Assembly: GCA_947359465.1 (NCBI GenBank)
Contig: OX375873.1
Location: 137,513,916 to 137,577,915, forward strand
Length of the DNA stretch: 64,000 bases
Direction of reading: 5' to 3'
Origin: Metellina segmentata
Taxonomy: Eukaryota > Arthropoda > Arachnida > Araneae > Tetragnathidae
Made by a program: the position numbers and the translations under genes. Shown here in pieces: positions 11,850 to 23,375 of the stretch. How positions within the stretch are numbered: position 1 is the stretch's first letter; each line of letters opens with the position of its first letter. The notes below the pieces were generated by a model. That model saw nothing but the letters and a program-made list of their open reading frames with translations. It was not told the DNA's origin and did no database searches.

Positions 11850-12399
11850 AAATGAAATAATGGGCGAGCCGGAGAACTTAGGCCGAAGGCCTTCTATCTC
11901 CCTCAGAAAGTAGTTGGGAACTGAGCAGGTTTTGAAGTTCACTGAAATATGTAAGGTAGAGTGAGTGAAGTTGGTTGTCCAATGAAAACAGGTGGCTTAG
12001 AAATTGGGCAGATCAAGGACGAGTCCAATTGGAACAGTACATAAGATGCAAGATGACAAGGAAGGCTTAAGAATTATTAAATTAAGGAAAAAATAAAAGC
12101 AGGAGATTTAAATAGTAAGAACATTAAGGATTAAGAATGACTCTGGGTCTTTTATTATATTCGGGTTGACGAGGGTCATACCTGGGGATACACTGGATGG
12201 CAGGGTTATCAATTAATTCAAGATTAGCATAAAAATTAGTAGCAAGTTTACTGAAGTAAGTTTTAAGTTTGGTAATTTAAAGATCTTCGCGAATTTTAGC
12301 GTTTCGGTAGTACCAGGGGTAACCACAGATAATACGTAGAGTAGAATTTTGAAGAGATTCAAGTTTTTGGAGGGTAGTTTTCGCTGCGTATCCCAATTT
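11850..12399 (-). pseudogene. Jockey-clade LINE: RT C-terminal end and 3'UTR
   Basis: From 12399 downward the minus strand reads KLGYAAKTTLQKLESLQNST, then LRIICGYPWYYRNAKIREDL. Further on come TYFSKLATNFYANL and a final PRVILNP-stop at 12124-12126. The WxxxxxxxxxLxxLQxxxLRIIxGxPWYxxN pattern is the conserved thumb/connection region after the reverse transcriptase of jockey-clade LINEs. A local frame disturbance gives a stop at 12277-12279. The remaining 270 bases to about 11850 form the 3'UTR with a CCTTCGGCC stem-like motif. Only the 3' end is present, as expected for 5' truncation. Confidence 0.8.
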
Positions 12400-12773
12400 T
12401 CTGTAAATATAATTAACCATACAAGACTCAAAAAGAAACTTTTTGCATGAAAATTTAACTTATGACCATTAAGTGTAGAATTATTCAAATTTAAGTATTT
12501 CCAATCTTAATTTTTTTTTTTTAAATAGAGAAAATGTTTATTTTTGTAAAAAATTGGGTAATTTAAAAAATTACTTAACATTTTGGCAATAACTGCTATC
12601 ACAAAAACACCTGCTTCAACAAATAAAAACAAAACCACATAGAAACACATTTTGATAATAGAAATTACAAAAACATAAATACAAGTAAGGGATAGGTAAA
12701 AATCTGAAGGATGAGGAACCTGAAAATATAAAGTGTGCACATCAGTACAATACAAATGAGATCACAAACTCAC

Positions 12774-13181
12774 CTTTTCGAGTCAAAACTAATGTACACC
12801 TAATTCTGTTTGGACGAGCATGAGTATCATCTTGTGCGAATGTTTCAACAGTTTTACGAACAAATTCAGTTATTAATTGTTGTGTTTTGGTTAGGCCATT
12901 ATATAATTATCTGTAAGAGGCTACCAAGAACTTCAGTTCACGTTGAAATTTCCCAGTGCGTTTTTCATTAGGGTCATGTTTAACAAAATGATTACCCAAT
13001 TTTCAGGTCAGTTCCAGACATTCTTTTACTAAACCTGCATTTAGAACAAGATCATATTGTTCATTATCACTACATTCTGTGGGATTAGGAGTCTCAAAGC
13101 CAACCTCTTCTAATAATTAATCTTTGCTTACGGCTTTCTCGAATGATTCATGAATATCTTCAAATGATAGATCACTAAATC
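12774..13181 (-). pseudogene. Unidentified coding-like relic with splice-donor-like end
   Basis: One minus-strand frame of about 136 codons stays readable apart from three stops (first at 13117-13119, then TGA and TAA downstream). It includes FEDIHESFEKAV, GFETPNPTECSDNE, LGNHFVKHDPNEKRTGKFQ, TKTQQLITEFVRKTVE and ARPNRIRCTLVLTRK, then a consensus donor GTGAGT at 12773. Composition is protein-like (balanced acidic/basic, few low-complexity runs). I do not recognise the family; a transposase tail (pogo/CENP-B-like) or a decayed host exon are both possible. Confidence 0.45.
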
Positions 13182-13341
13182 CTCCAGTTGCGTGTCATTG
13201 TAATGATGTTGGGAATACAGTCGTGTTAGTTACCAAATACAATTAGAACATTGTAGATACATACATTGGTAAATGAAAACATGCATTCCAAAACGCATAC
13301 ACTACATGTTATGCAATCTATTTGTGGGTGCAATATAACTG

Positions 13342-13435
13342 ACTAACCACTGCATTGCCCGTGACAGTTCTTTTCATGGGGTCAGGTGTGACCACTGCTT
13401 GCTAACCCCCAGTAATTGCTACGAATACCCATGTA
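13342..13435 (-). mobile_element. Helitron 3'-end relic
   Basis: The reverse complement has GTTAGCAAGCAGTGG and TCACACCTGACCCCATG, then GGGCAATGCAGTGG and TTAG, the same order as the 3' ends at 49440-49524 and 60272-60350. The terminal CTAG is mutated to TTAG. Confidence 0.6.
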
Positions 13436-13639
13436 GTTTAACAGATGATACTACTATGCCACAAATAGAAAAAAAATATTTCGTAAAATTTGGGCAAATA
13501 AATTCAAATTGACTGGAGTAAATAGAGAATGAAATATTTATTTTGAATCTGAGTAAAAAAAAAGTTTGTGCAAAAACAGAATTAGGTGTGCGTATACAAA
13601 CAGGAAATGTTCGATGCAAAAAAATAAATACGCTCAGGG

Positions 13640-13732
13640 TAGAGTCGCATGAATTGAACCTATGTCATCTACAGCTTGCAAGCTATTAACAATGAGAAAC
13701 CCACTGAACCACCAGCAAGTTGCTTTCCCACT
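13640..13732 (-). mobile_element. tRNA-like sequence (SINE head or tRNA relic)
   Basis: The minus strand has TGGTTCAGTGGGTTTCTCATT (A-box-like) and, about 40 bases on, AGGTTCAATTC (B-box-like). The spacing fits a tRNA-derived RNA polymerase III promoter. The acceptor stem does not pair convincingly, so a functional tRNA is unlikely. Confidence 0.45.
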
Positions 13733-13767
13733 CCTTGTACTCGGGAATGATACTATTCCCTCTACAC

Positions 13768-13937
13768 CTCACCTCCCCTTTCCGCTTGTGTATCAATAGA
13801 ATAGCACAAAATCATTAGTACTACCCAAATTTTGTTCAACAGAGGTTTTGGAAAACCAAATCGACATATTACATTGTTTATTTCAACATACCTATATGAG
13901 AACTTAAGTCTGTTAGCACAAATGCACTTGTGATGGG
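13768..13937 (-). pseudogene. Possible Helitron Rep/helicase ORF fragment
   Basis: A minus-strand frame reads CICANRLKFSYRY, then CRFGFPKPLLNK. A C-x-F-x-F/Y-P-K/R-P block occurs in the N-terminal part of many Helitron helicase proteins. The frame is cut at its upstream side by the Merlin-derived element at 13938. The match is short. Confidence 0.3.
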
Positions 13938-14699
13938 GGTGGAGTGGTAGCATCCGCAACGTTAGGCCGCCAAAGCGATTGTTTACGCCAAATCAAGATG
14001 GCGGCCGATGTAAGCAATTCCAAGATGGCCGCCATATACAACGTGAACCTTTGCATACAGTGCATAAATAATAATAATAATTTGTTTAAAAATTAAGAAA
14101 AAAGCAATATAAATTTCACTTGAAAATTTTCTAATATTTCAGTCTGGTTTTCTCCGAACATGTACGCAATTTTGCGTCAATTTCATCCTAGTTTTGTCAC
14201 TTAAGAAAAATAATATTAAATAAAAAAATTATAATTTTAAAAAAAATAATAATAATAATTATAAAAAAAACGTGATTTTTTTAAACGTCCGGATTTTTAT
14301 CAATTTTGAATTAGAAACTTTGCAATGCATAGAAAATTCAAAACAAGAAATCTTTTTTTAATAAGGTAGTTCTTTTCTGTGATCATAATCCACACAAAGG
14401 TTTTTGATGAGAAACCAAAAATCTAAAAATTCTTCTGCTATCCTAAAGTGTGAAAAAATATTTTTTTCACAATTTTTCTAGCAATAAGCATTATGTGAGC
14501 AACTCAATGGGGATATTCCAGGTTATAGAGCCATATATGGAAAAGCAAGACAAATATTTTTATTGTAACGACTTTACAAGAGGAAATTGTTTTTTAGAGA
14601 AGTCAAAGCGTATTGCGCTTAAGGTTTCAATGCGTTTAAACCAGTATACCGTGAGAAATTTGTTTGTAGATAAGTCACAGCGTATAACGCGCGATCCCC

Positions 14700-14760
14700 G
14701 CCTGCCGGCTACCTCGCCGCCCCTCCGGGGCCGGCGAGGACCTTTCACCGTTGGCTTCCA
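14700..14760. other. GC-rich hairpin in the Merlin derivative
   Basis: CCTCGCCG and CGGCGAGG form a stem around a CCCCTCCGGGGC core, an isolated GC-rich island in an AT-rich element. It is conserved in the second copy at about 35366-35426. Confidence 0.7.
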
Positions 14761-14848
14761 TGCGTATAAGTCACCGTATTGGGTGCCCACCCAAGCATAG
14801 TCCAGTGTTTGTAATATAACCAAAAGCTAAACAAAAATCAAACTTACC

Positions 14849-15260
14849 CTCATAGCCGGGTCCTTGAAATTCTGACAATGGTTAACAGTCATATGCTCGA
14901 ATCGATAACCCTTGAACTCTTTGTCCTTCGGGTATTGATACCAGCATGACTTCCAATAGTCAGAAATTTTTGTAGTTCCTTGCAAAATTCAGCTCTGAAT
15001 TACCTCAGCCAAAACTTTCTGGTTCCTATTTTTCACCTCAACCATAAAACATTTATCCGTCCCTCGTTCAAGTCCTCCAAACACCCATTTACCCTCCAAT
15101 TTCTTACTCCTGTTATACTTTCTTTTGCCAAATTTTTGTCCTATCTTTCTACATTTCCACTCCTACCTATCACCAGCATCCTTTCTCAATGTTAAAATCA
15201 TATCATTCTCACATGAAAGACATTTCACCTTCTTCCCAATCAAGCTACTACATGTTTGCA
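14849..15260 (-). pseudogene. ISXO2-like (Merlin) transposase, internally deleted
   Basis: Reading the minus strand from 15260: VKCLSCENDMILTLRKDAG (half of the zinc ribbon), then at once IGQKFGKRKYNRSKKLEGKW, VFGGLERGTDKCFMVEVKN, a stop, ILQGTTKISDYWKS and GYRFEHMTVNHCQNFKDPA, ending at a GTAAGT donor. Compared with the Merlin gene at 28129, about 90 residues between the ribbon and KFGKRK are missing, removing the first catalytic Asp; the second (ISDYW) remains. It cannot be an active enzyme. Confidence 0.85.
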
Positions 15261-15788
15261 AAAAAAAAAAAAAAAAAAAACATTTTCTAACGTTCAATAA
15301 CACTATCCACTGCTATATCAAATCAACTAAGGTGAAATGAGCAACCAAAAGGGGAAAAAAATTCTAAATTCCAATCTGCAATTTCAAAAATCAAATTTAA
15401 TCCAAATTTTTTTTCGAAATTTTAATTAAAATTTAAATAAAGTGACAAATTTAAAAAATTGTAACTTACAATCTGCTTTCCAAACTTATCCTAAAAATTT
15501 TGAAAATTAATAAAACAAGTCGATTTTATAAATCAAGAGCAAAATTCATATGCACCCAACAATTTCAAAGACTGTCTAAATTTTAATTCCGTTCTACATT
15601 AAAAATAAAAGTGGAAAAGCGTATTTTCTTCCTTAACCAATCATGAGACCCGTTTATTATCGTCAGGAGAAAATATCTAGGGTTGCCTTAAAACTAAGAA
15701 AAACGCGAAAACGGGAAGGTTACCACAATTGGCAATACATCGCTCGAAAGTTGTAACGTATCGGATGCTACATACCATCCGTGATGGG

Positions 15789-17192
15789 TAATGCCTTCCT
15801 TCTATGAGGTACTCTCGATACACCCTTGACAATGTGAAGCAAGGTCTCAACTATGTCCAAAATGTTAAGCTTATGCGTTTAGCTTTAACTATCCTTCCAC
15901 GTTCAAACTCGGTTAATTCTTGGCAGGTCGACATTCAAGAGTTTAACAGAGAGCACTGATAACTATCTGACTCTTTATACTCTTTTAATGCAATGTGAGC
16001 ACTAGTAAATTTGCATACTGCTATCCCATGACTTTTAGCACATCAGTGTTCGGTGTATGGAAGTTATATAAAATTAATAATGCAAAAGTTTTGGTACAGG
16101 CATATGAGGGGTCAAAAAATAATACTTAATATATGATTTTGCAAATGAAAGCACATAAAAAAATAGCTGCAGAGATTAGGAAAAAGCATGTATTTCTAAT
16201 TTGAATTAACTGGCCCTGGAACTTTTTTAGGTATAATGCTTGAGTAAATATATTAAGCGAATCTTCACCCATCATATGAAGAAGAATGATTCAAAATTGC
16301 CCATTGGATTTATAGTCACATGGAATGTTTTAAACAAAACCTATGCTGATGAACAGGCTTGTGAGTGACATATGTTCAATGGCCCAAAAGGGAAAGAGTT
16401 GTCTTGTAATTATGATCCCTATCAAAAAAGGTTATGTAGTGCTTCAAAGGAAGGCTGATTTAATATTCAACTAACTTGAATAAAATAGCATGTCTCTTCT
16501 TCATAGTTATTTCATTTTCAATATTATTACACATAAAACAGAAAGGAAAATAAAATTAAAATTCTTATTTAAATCACTGATTTTTAAAAATAATCACTTA
16601 ATTTTAAATTTGCATTCCCTGTAACAATCTAAAAATCGAAAGAAATGGTCCGTTTTAATAGAATCAGATGTATTCAATTTGTGGACTTTCATATAATGTA
16701 ATCTCAAAAACTAGATTACATCTAATTATAAATCAAAAATTAAAACTACTGATCACAGAAAGAACAATCTCACTGCCTCTACTAAAATACTAAGATTACA
16801 CTTCACAAATATAATTAAACGCAATAGCATAAAACAATTCAAAATCAAAGCTGAAACCAATTTTTCTTGCATCTCTAACGCATCAAAAAAACACATTTGA
16901 AAATTGAAGGAGATTGTATATACTTTTCAGTTATACATCCAATCTTTCAAAAGAATACGCCTAAAGACAAATAAACTTTTCCTAATTAAATTATTCCGCT
17001 TTCAATACAAAGACCGTTGAAAAACATGAGCTCCTCACCTCACACATTCTCATAAGCATAAACAAAACAGAATGCATTCAACAACAGAACAGCGTGCGAT
17101 TTTTCAAACCGCCGACAGAACTAATACGCCTTCTATCGGCAATTCCTCTTAAGTTTTAACATTAGGATTATCGCAGTTGGCGATACAGGCAT
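15789..17192. other. No gene recognised
   Basis: AT-rich sequence without a supported frame. It may be intronic to the minus-strand SLC25A40-like gene, but no exon was recognised. Confidence 0.4.
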
Positions 17193-17262
17193 CTATCGCC
17201 AACTCGCCAAGGGGTGCTGAAAGCGTGAGGGTTTCCGCGATTGCGTCCCGCATCCCCTTAAA
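17193..17262 (-). repeat. Inverted paralogue of the 6612-6673 / 412-434 flanks
   Basis: The reverse complement reads TTTAAGGGGATGCGGGACGC, then CGCGGAAACCCTCACGC and TTGGCGAGTTGGCGATAG. It is contiguous here, whereas at 412-6673 the two halves are separated by 6.2 kb of insertions. Confidence 0.8.
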
Positions 17263-18390
17263 ATGAAAATTTAAACTTTCCGCTTGCCGAGGTTGCGAAA
17301 AAGACGAAATAGCCGATCATCTATTTTCTAGTTGAAAGAAAAATCACATTAAAAGCTGATCAACTTAAAATATTTAATTTATACCTTTTCAGCCGCATCA
17401 GGACGTTTCACAAACGGAATTTTTTTGGTAAAAAATGATAAAAATCAGTTACAATGGACAAGGTTTTTTCGGAACCTCTACTTTCTTGGACTTTTTGGTG
17501 GTTTACGGACTTGGTCTAATTTAAAGAGACCATGTCGGGGAATTAGTAGCAAACAGAATTATATACACACTTTCCTTATTATTATTTTTTACATTTATTC
17601 TTTGGCTGTAATTCCATGATATAATTTAATTCAAAAGAAAAAATTGTAGAAAATGCGGAAATCCGCGTAAACGCGAAAGATTTTCACCCCTGATAAGGGT
17701 GATTACGATTATTCACATCTTATACATATATTTATTTTGAATTGATTACAAACAAACCACACATGAGCAGTTCAGCGATATTTTTACTTAAAACGCGGAA
17801 GACTAAACAATTGGAAAAGCCACACCCAACTTTAGTGCCATTCGCAGCCTCCACTTTCCAAACTGCCTATATCGTTTTTTTTCGGTTTAGATAACATCCA
17901 AGCACGTGCGTGCTTGGATGTGCCAGTCAACTCCGTATTGTTTCAACCCTTTCAGTAAAGTGGTTTCACCGCGAAATCGCACTTTAAAAATTACCAGGTC
18001 AATAGTAAAGAGATTTATTTCAGGCAACCATGCGACAGGTGTTGTAGTTTCTCTATGTCCATCAATAGCGCAAATTTATTAAAATGTTGAGATGTTTAGC
18101 CGGTAGTTCGCCATCTTGAAAAAAGAGAGAAAAGATCATGTGCTTGAAGGGTTTAAAAGAAATCAAACATTGATTGCCATATAAACAGGAATATTGAATA
18201 CTTTCTTAGGTTGGCACACCGTGACAGAGCTAGCTTTACAAAAATGCAAAATCCGCCAACAGAGGTTCGGTTGATTTTTTTTTTGCCACACGAAGACAAA
18301 TAATTAGATTGGGACATCAGGCATATAGGAATCCGAATCACCTCGAATATCCATATCTCGACCGAGATTGCCGAGCCTAGAAATATAGGT
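17263..18390. other. No gene recognised
   Basis: Apart from the palindrome at 17894-17921, nothing was identified. Confidence 0.35.
17894..17921. other. 28-bp palindrome centred on an E-box
   Basis: ACATCCAAGCACG, spacer TG, then CGTGCTTGGATGT: perfect 13-bp arms. CACGTG lies near its centre. Confidence 0.85.
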
Positions 18391-18394
18391 GAAT

Positions 18395-18795
18395 TAACTC
18401 CGCACTAGAACACACAGCGGGCTATTGGCGACGGTCCAGGATTCATTCCGAAGGGAAAGATCCGAGAATATTGTGTCACTTTGAACCACGGTCAGATGAC
18501 GAGGTCAACACCTGAACTGGCATCCCACTCTCCAAACTTCCAACCATGCCACCGTGAGAGCATTTGAGGCCACGGCAGGTTTAACATGCATCAGCTCCGG
18601 TAATGTAGTCATAATTAAGCAGTGATGTAACGTTGACCTGAAGGTATTGGTGGGTTTTGTTTTTCTTATCAATTTCTTGTAAAATAAAAGCAGTGCCGGA
18701 ACGGCTTTCCGGCTCCACTAAACACCCCTAACCACATACACGACGATCTTTCGTTAATAATCAACTACTCTTACAACCTGGCAACCGAGACCCCA
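18395..18795 (-). mobile_element. tRNA-derived SINE, interrupted
   Basis: The body shared with the other SINE copies (CTATTGGCGACGGTCC, AAGGGAAAGATCC, GAACCACGGTCAGATGACGA, CCCACTCTCCAAACTTCC) runs to about 18610. About 100 unrelated bases follow, and a head-like remainder (ACACGACGATCTTTCG, then ACTCTTACAACCTGGCA) lies at 18715-18795. The minus strand is the RNA sense. Confidence 0.65.
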
Positions 18796-18799
18796 GGCT

Positions 18800-19895
18800 G
18801 GTCTCCTGAACTCATTGATTACTGTTGTCATAGTTCAAACAGCAAAACATGAAATTCTTGCTTCCGAGTCAAAAGATTTTCTGGGCTAAAGGTAATTTGC
18901 ATTTTGAAATGGAAGCAGTGTTAAATTTACAAATTACTTTAATGTTATCGAATTTAAAAACTATTCGTATTGGTGAAGTTTGTTCGCTCAAAAGGTGTCG
19001 TCAAAATACAAATTTTGAAGTCTCAAAAGAATCAGATTCTTCAGGTGAGGGTTAAAAAAAAAAATCATTTTGCACGATAGTTCTAACGAAGGTACGAGGT
19101 AAAGGACTTGTCAAAAAGTTCTTCCACTTGGAATTTGTTTTCAGTCAGCGCTCAGCGAGTTTACGACATCAGTCTAAATATCTTATAAGTAGACTACCGT
19201 CATTCTATTATCTGATAAGTCGCGCACGATTACGCTTTTGGTATCAAAAGTGTAACGGCAACCAAGCAAAATACGCAGGTAAATAAAAATCAGGAAATGC
19301 GGGTTAGGCAAGAACACGGCAGAAATCTCATACTACACAGAGCGAACTTTTCGATTACTTATCTTGTACGTCATATCAAAGTGCACTGACGTCTATTTAC
19401 TTTTAAGATCGAGTATGATTGTTTTGGGAAAGTCCTTTATTGGAATCTAGGCGTTGTAACAAGGAGAATCGCATTTGTTTGCCAAACAAAATCAAGGTCT
19501 ATGCGGAACACCTTTGAATTGAGTGAATCGAAAAAAAGTGACGGGTTACACTGAAACAAACTAGCGAGTGCTCAAATTGAAGTAATGTTTTTCCCCCCCC
19601 CCCCAATGAACTGGGTGCCAGACATTGAAGTGAAAATCAAATTTTAATAACAGTAAATGCACATTGCTTTAACTATGCAAGCGAAATTGAGGCGATCTAA
19701 CACACTGTAATATAAATATCGTTTGACAAAATAAGAACGGCCCCACGCCAGAAGGTAATGTCGACTTTAATTTTAGCCCCAGTTCTCATGATAAAAATAA
19801 CAATTAATGTATAACAGCACGGCACTAATAAAAACGAAGACGTCCAGATGGCTCCTGACAGTAGAATTTTTTTTCGTTTCTTGAATTATAATTGG
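18800..19895. other. No gene recognised
   Basis: A 68-codon plus frame (18849-19055) has no recognised motif. A C10 tract lies near 19595. Nothing else was identified. Confidence 0.35.
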
Positions 19896-19896
19896 T

Positions 19897-20216
19897 AATT
19901 TTAGTTAACGTCGTACTAGAGTAACACAACAGGCTATTGACGACGGTCCGGGATCAGTCCTTTAAGGGAAAGATTCGACGAAAACACCTCGTCATTTTGA
20001 ACCACGGTCAGATAACGAAGCAACACCTAAGCTGCCACCCCACTCTCCAAACTTACACACCAACCCAACGAGAGGACTTTCGGCCACGACAGATTTAAGG
20101 TGCACCAGCCGCCTCTACACCATAGGCTTACAAACATCCATGCCCCGACCCGGATTCGAACCAGGAACTTTCAGATCCAGAGGTTAACACCTTAACCACT
20201 ATACCGGTTGGTCGGC
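19897..20216 (-). mobile_element. tRNA-derived SINE, full-length
   Basis: On the minus strand the head reads CCGACCAACCGGTATAGTGG (A-box region TATAGTGGTTAAGG), then CTGGTTCGAATCCGGGTCGG (B box), then a 230-bp body shared with 31925, 40641, 18395 and 10245. It ends near GTTAACGTCGTACTAGAG. The best preserved copy in the window, so the best reference for the family. Confidence 0.85.
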
Positions 20217-20219
20217 GTC

Positions 20220-21800
20220 TTCTTGAATTAAAAAGTTATGATAGAAAATCCAATCGGTCAGCATGCTTAACAATGAATATTTGACAAACTTCAAAATTAT
20301 AAAACAAACGACAATCATAATAAGTGCCAATGATGAAAATGAACAGACACGTTTTAATTTTTAATTAAAATTGGCTGTGAAGCGCATACGAAACGCATAA
20401 TTCACATCACAGGGAAATTTTTACTACCCGGCAAATAATCTAACCTTGGCATGTAACTTTTACGTAATCTTTCGTTCTTCGCTGACATAAGCGTATTTTC
20501 GGAGATGTGCCATTGCAAATATTCTTCAGCCCCTGAAAATACTCAGATTTCTATGTCAGAGAAAATATGAGGCGTTTTCCGACCTTGAAACGTACTCTTG
20601 CGTCAATCGAGGAGAATCGTGAGTGAATCTCCTTGAAAACAACACGTGCAAGAGCAGATGTGAATATAAATCCAAGTGCAAGTGACTAGAATAACCGGAA
20701 ATAAAGAACTAGTTGAATAACAGGTGATGAATTAATGTACGTAAACAGTTCTGATTCCAGCAAGGGAGGTTCAAAATACATTGACTTTTCTTTGATCTAT
20801 TTCGTAGCTTTCACTACTGGATATTCCAAACTGAAAATGTTTACATTTCTTTTTCAGTTAAATGCTTCTCGATTAAAAATCTGGCAATCTAAAATTGAAA
20901 TAAATGTTTTTGCATAAAAAAGTTAAAATAGCTTTCGTAAGATTATTTTGTAACTGACGTTCAGTATTTTCTTCAATAAGCTGTTTGTCCCAGAAATGTT
21001 AATGAGGGTTTTCATCAGTTTTAACAAAAAATGACAAGAGAAAAAAAATCCTTCAAAATTTGATCGCGATCCTAAAAGTAATTAAATTTATAGAAGTTTT
21101 GGCGATGTTTTTGGGGGGCACGTAATTAACAAAACACTAGTGCCCCAAGCAAATCATTTTACAGAGAAATCCTCATGCCTGTCAATGTGAAAAACGATTT
21201 CTTGATTTTAGAAAGAGGGACGTGAAAATTCACCTCCAATTTCCAGTGTAATATGGTACATTATTTTAAGATCATGATTTTCTTTAGTAAAATAAAATAC
21301 GAAAAAGTTTATGAAACAGCAAATAACTTCTATAGATTGGTAGACAAAACTATCTTCAGCAGAAGGTTTTTAAATTTGGAATTACGCAATATTATTTTTC
21401 AAAGGCTCTGGCTTTTTCAAGCAACATTTTTTGAATACCATAAGCTTGAATTTGGACTCTTTTGCATATTAATTTAAAGCACCCACTTAGAATTTCTTGC
21501 CATAAAAATGTTTTACATTTATCAGAGAAACATGACATTTCCTTTGGACATGAGACACACAAATTACAGTGCAGTTTCCAGATCTTGATTTAGTTAAACA
21601 TCAATATTTTTTAATGAAATTTTTTTAATGTATTAGGAAATATAGCTGTGTAATTTTTTGAAAAGTGAAAATGTGATACAGGAATTAGCAAAGTAAATCA
21701 TTATGGTCCCTTTTATTCGAGATTTCCTCTGTTATATGAAATTTATGACCAGATGGGGGTAGAGGATAGTCTTAGGTTTCAGTCCCTATAGAGTGGTTTT
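20220..21800. other. No gene recognised
   Basis: AT-rich. Short frames at 20735 and 21253 plus show no motif. Confidence 0.35.
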
Positions 21801-21810
21801 CGCTTTTTTT

Positions 21811-22105
21811 ATGGTCATCCTGACAGAAAGGAACTGCATTCTATTTTTGATGGTCACCCCGACCAAGACAAAACTATTTCTATTTTAATGGCCATCCTGA
21901 CCAAAGGAACTGCATTCGATTTTTGAGAATCGCCCTGACCAAACGAATTGTTTTCATTGTTGATGGTCACCTTGACCTAATGAACGTTTTCTCTCCTTGT
22001 TTTCTATGGTTTCCCTGACTGCGTTCCATTTTTGATGGTCACCCTGACCAAAAGAATTGTTACGATTACTGATTGTCTACCTGACCTAAAGAAAGTTTTT
22101 TCTGA
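21811..22105. repeat. Minisatellite of about eight 38-bp units with GGTCAnnnTGACC palindromes
   Basis: Units of roughly 29-43 bp begin with ATGGTCACCCTGACC-type sequence followed by AAAGGAACTGCATT and a T-rich end. Two units keep a perfect GGTCAnnnTGACC palindrome (21965-21977 and 22037-22049); others differ by one or two bases. The palindrome is the nuclear-receptor (oestrogen-response-type) half-site arrangement, but no function is shown. Confidence 0.8.
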
Positions 22106-22419
22106 TTGTTCCTGTGAAAGTTGTCTCCAGTGTCATCCCAACATACTAATGAGCGCCTAGTTCCTGATCCAATGCTGCAGTTGTTCTGAGCGAATGGTTA
22201 TTCCTTGACCGATTCGACCCAAGTTTGTGCTGAAACAACATTCTTCAAGGAAAGTGTGTGTGCCTTGAGAAAAAGTCATTCTCCAAATCGACTACCAGAC
22301 ATCAAGTAAGTACTTTTGTCATGCATTGGTTGCGATTAAATTTCATTGTAATTAATTATTCCAAATTCGAGTAAATTATTTAAGTTAGAACAGTGCATTT
22401 AGAGGCTTAAAATAAAACA

Positions 22420-22521
22420 TTTCAGATCTGCAATGTCCAATTCAGGAGAGACGGATTCACCAAACTCTTCACCAAGAACTTGCAGATCCTCTTTATTTTC
22501 CTTATTTAAAAATGCCATTTT
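22420..22521 (-). pseudogene. Possible LTR-retrotransposon gag N-terminal (SAP-like) fragment
   Basis: A short minus frame reads AFLNKENKEDLQVLGEEFG, then ESVSPELDIADLK. The pattern (KEDLxxLxEExGxxVxPxLxIxDLK) resembles the SAP-like start of arthropod gypsy/Pao gag proteins. Only about 33 codons; no LTR or other domain was seen. Confidence 0.3.
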
Positions 22522-23375
22522 AAAATACTTTCAAAACATCAAAAATAACAGTTTTACAATAAATTTCAGTTCAATTGCAAAAAGTAACATAAAATAATAT
22601 TGAAATACTATTCCCCAACAAGTTGGAGAATAGCTGCTTGCATACAAATGGATTCTTATTTGGCGACATGGTAAACTTCGAAAATCCCTTTCACCCTTGA
22701 ATTACCCGGGTCGATTGGTTTGATAAAACGATACTAATGTTTTCCCATCTGGCACTAATTTTTTATGCATTATATATTATCTCTCTATATTTAAAAAAGT
22801 TATGGCCCCCGCAGGATTGAAAACTGTGTTGTTTAGCTCGATTGTTAGACGGTTTCTCGAGAAAGTACAGATCAGAAAATTATGAAATTTACATGGTTTG
22901 TTCTTCTTTGTGTTCCCTGGAAAATTGTAAAGATCTTTTTCGAAAAGTTGAAAAAGCGAATTTTCTTCTGCGAGTGAGCAAAATACATACAAATTTTCAG
23001 TCTTCAGCTATGAGTTTGTTTAAAGAGTACCTCTCAACGTAAATTTTTGCAGCTTGTCGAGTTTTTTTTAAATAGAAATTTCAATTTGGACCTTGAAAAT
23101 ATTAAAAAAAAATATATATTTTTAATTCAGGAAAATAGGGACATTTTTGTTATTTTTAAAAATTGTCATATCTATATCTTTATTACTATTAGTTTTTAAT
23201 TTTGAAAATATCGCAGTACACCTCAGAATGTAATACATAAATTTGATGCAATCCAAAGTTGGTCATACAAAATTCAGAATCTTTGGATATTTTCGCTACT
23301 TTTTGTTAAAATTGTCATATCTACAGCTTATTACTATTATTTTTTAAATTTGAGAACATCACTGAATACAATACA

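Larger units (their letters stand above)
13938..15780 (-). mobile_element. Merlin-derived non-autonomous element, copy 1
   Basis: The element begins GGTGGAGTGGTAGCATCC and ends GGATGCTACATACCATCC, imperfect inverted repeats sharing TAGCATCC. An exact 8-bp target duplication GTGATGGG is present at 13930-13937 and 15781-15788, the size known for Merlin. It carries an internally deleted ISXO2-like transposase on the minus strand. The copy at 34604-36451 is nearly identical over the full length, so both moved fairly recently. Confidence 0.9.

Noticed and set aside
14450..14800. Open frames on both strands of the Merlin derivative, repeated at 35076-35501
   Set aside because: They are conserved only because the two element copies are nearly identical. 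The frames differ in length between copies and have no recognised domain.
21811..22105. CRISPR-like array
   Set aside because: The units are degenerate and contiguous without unique spacers of constant size, and this is an animal genome. It is a minisatellite.
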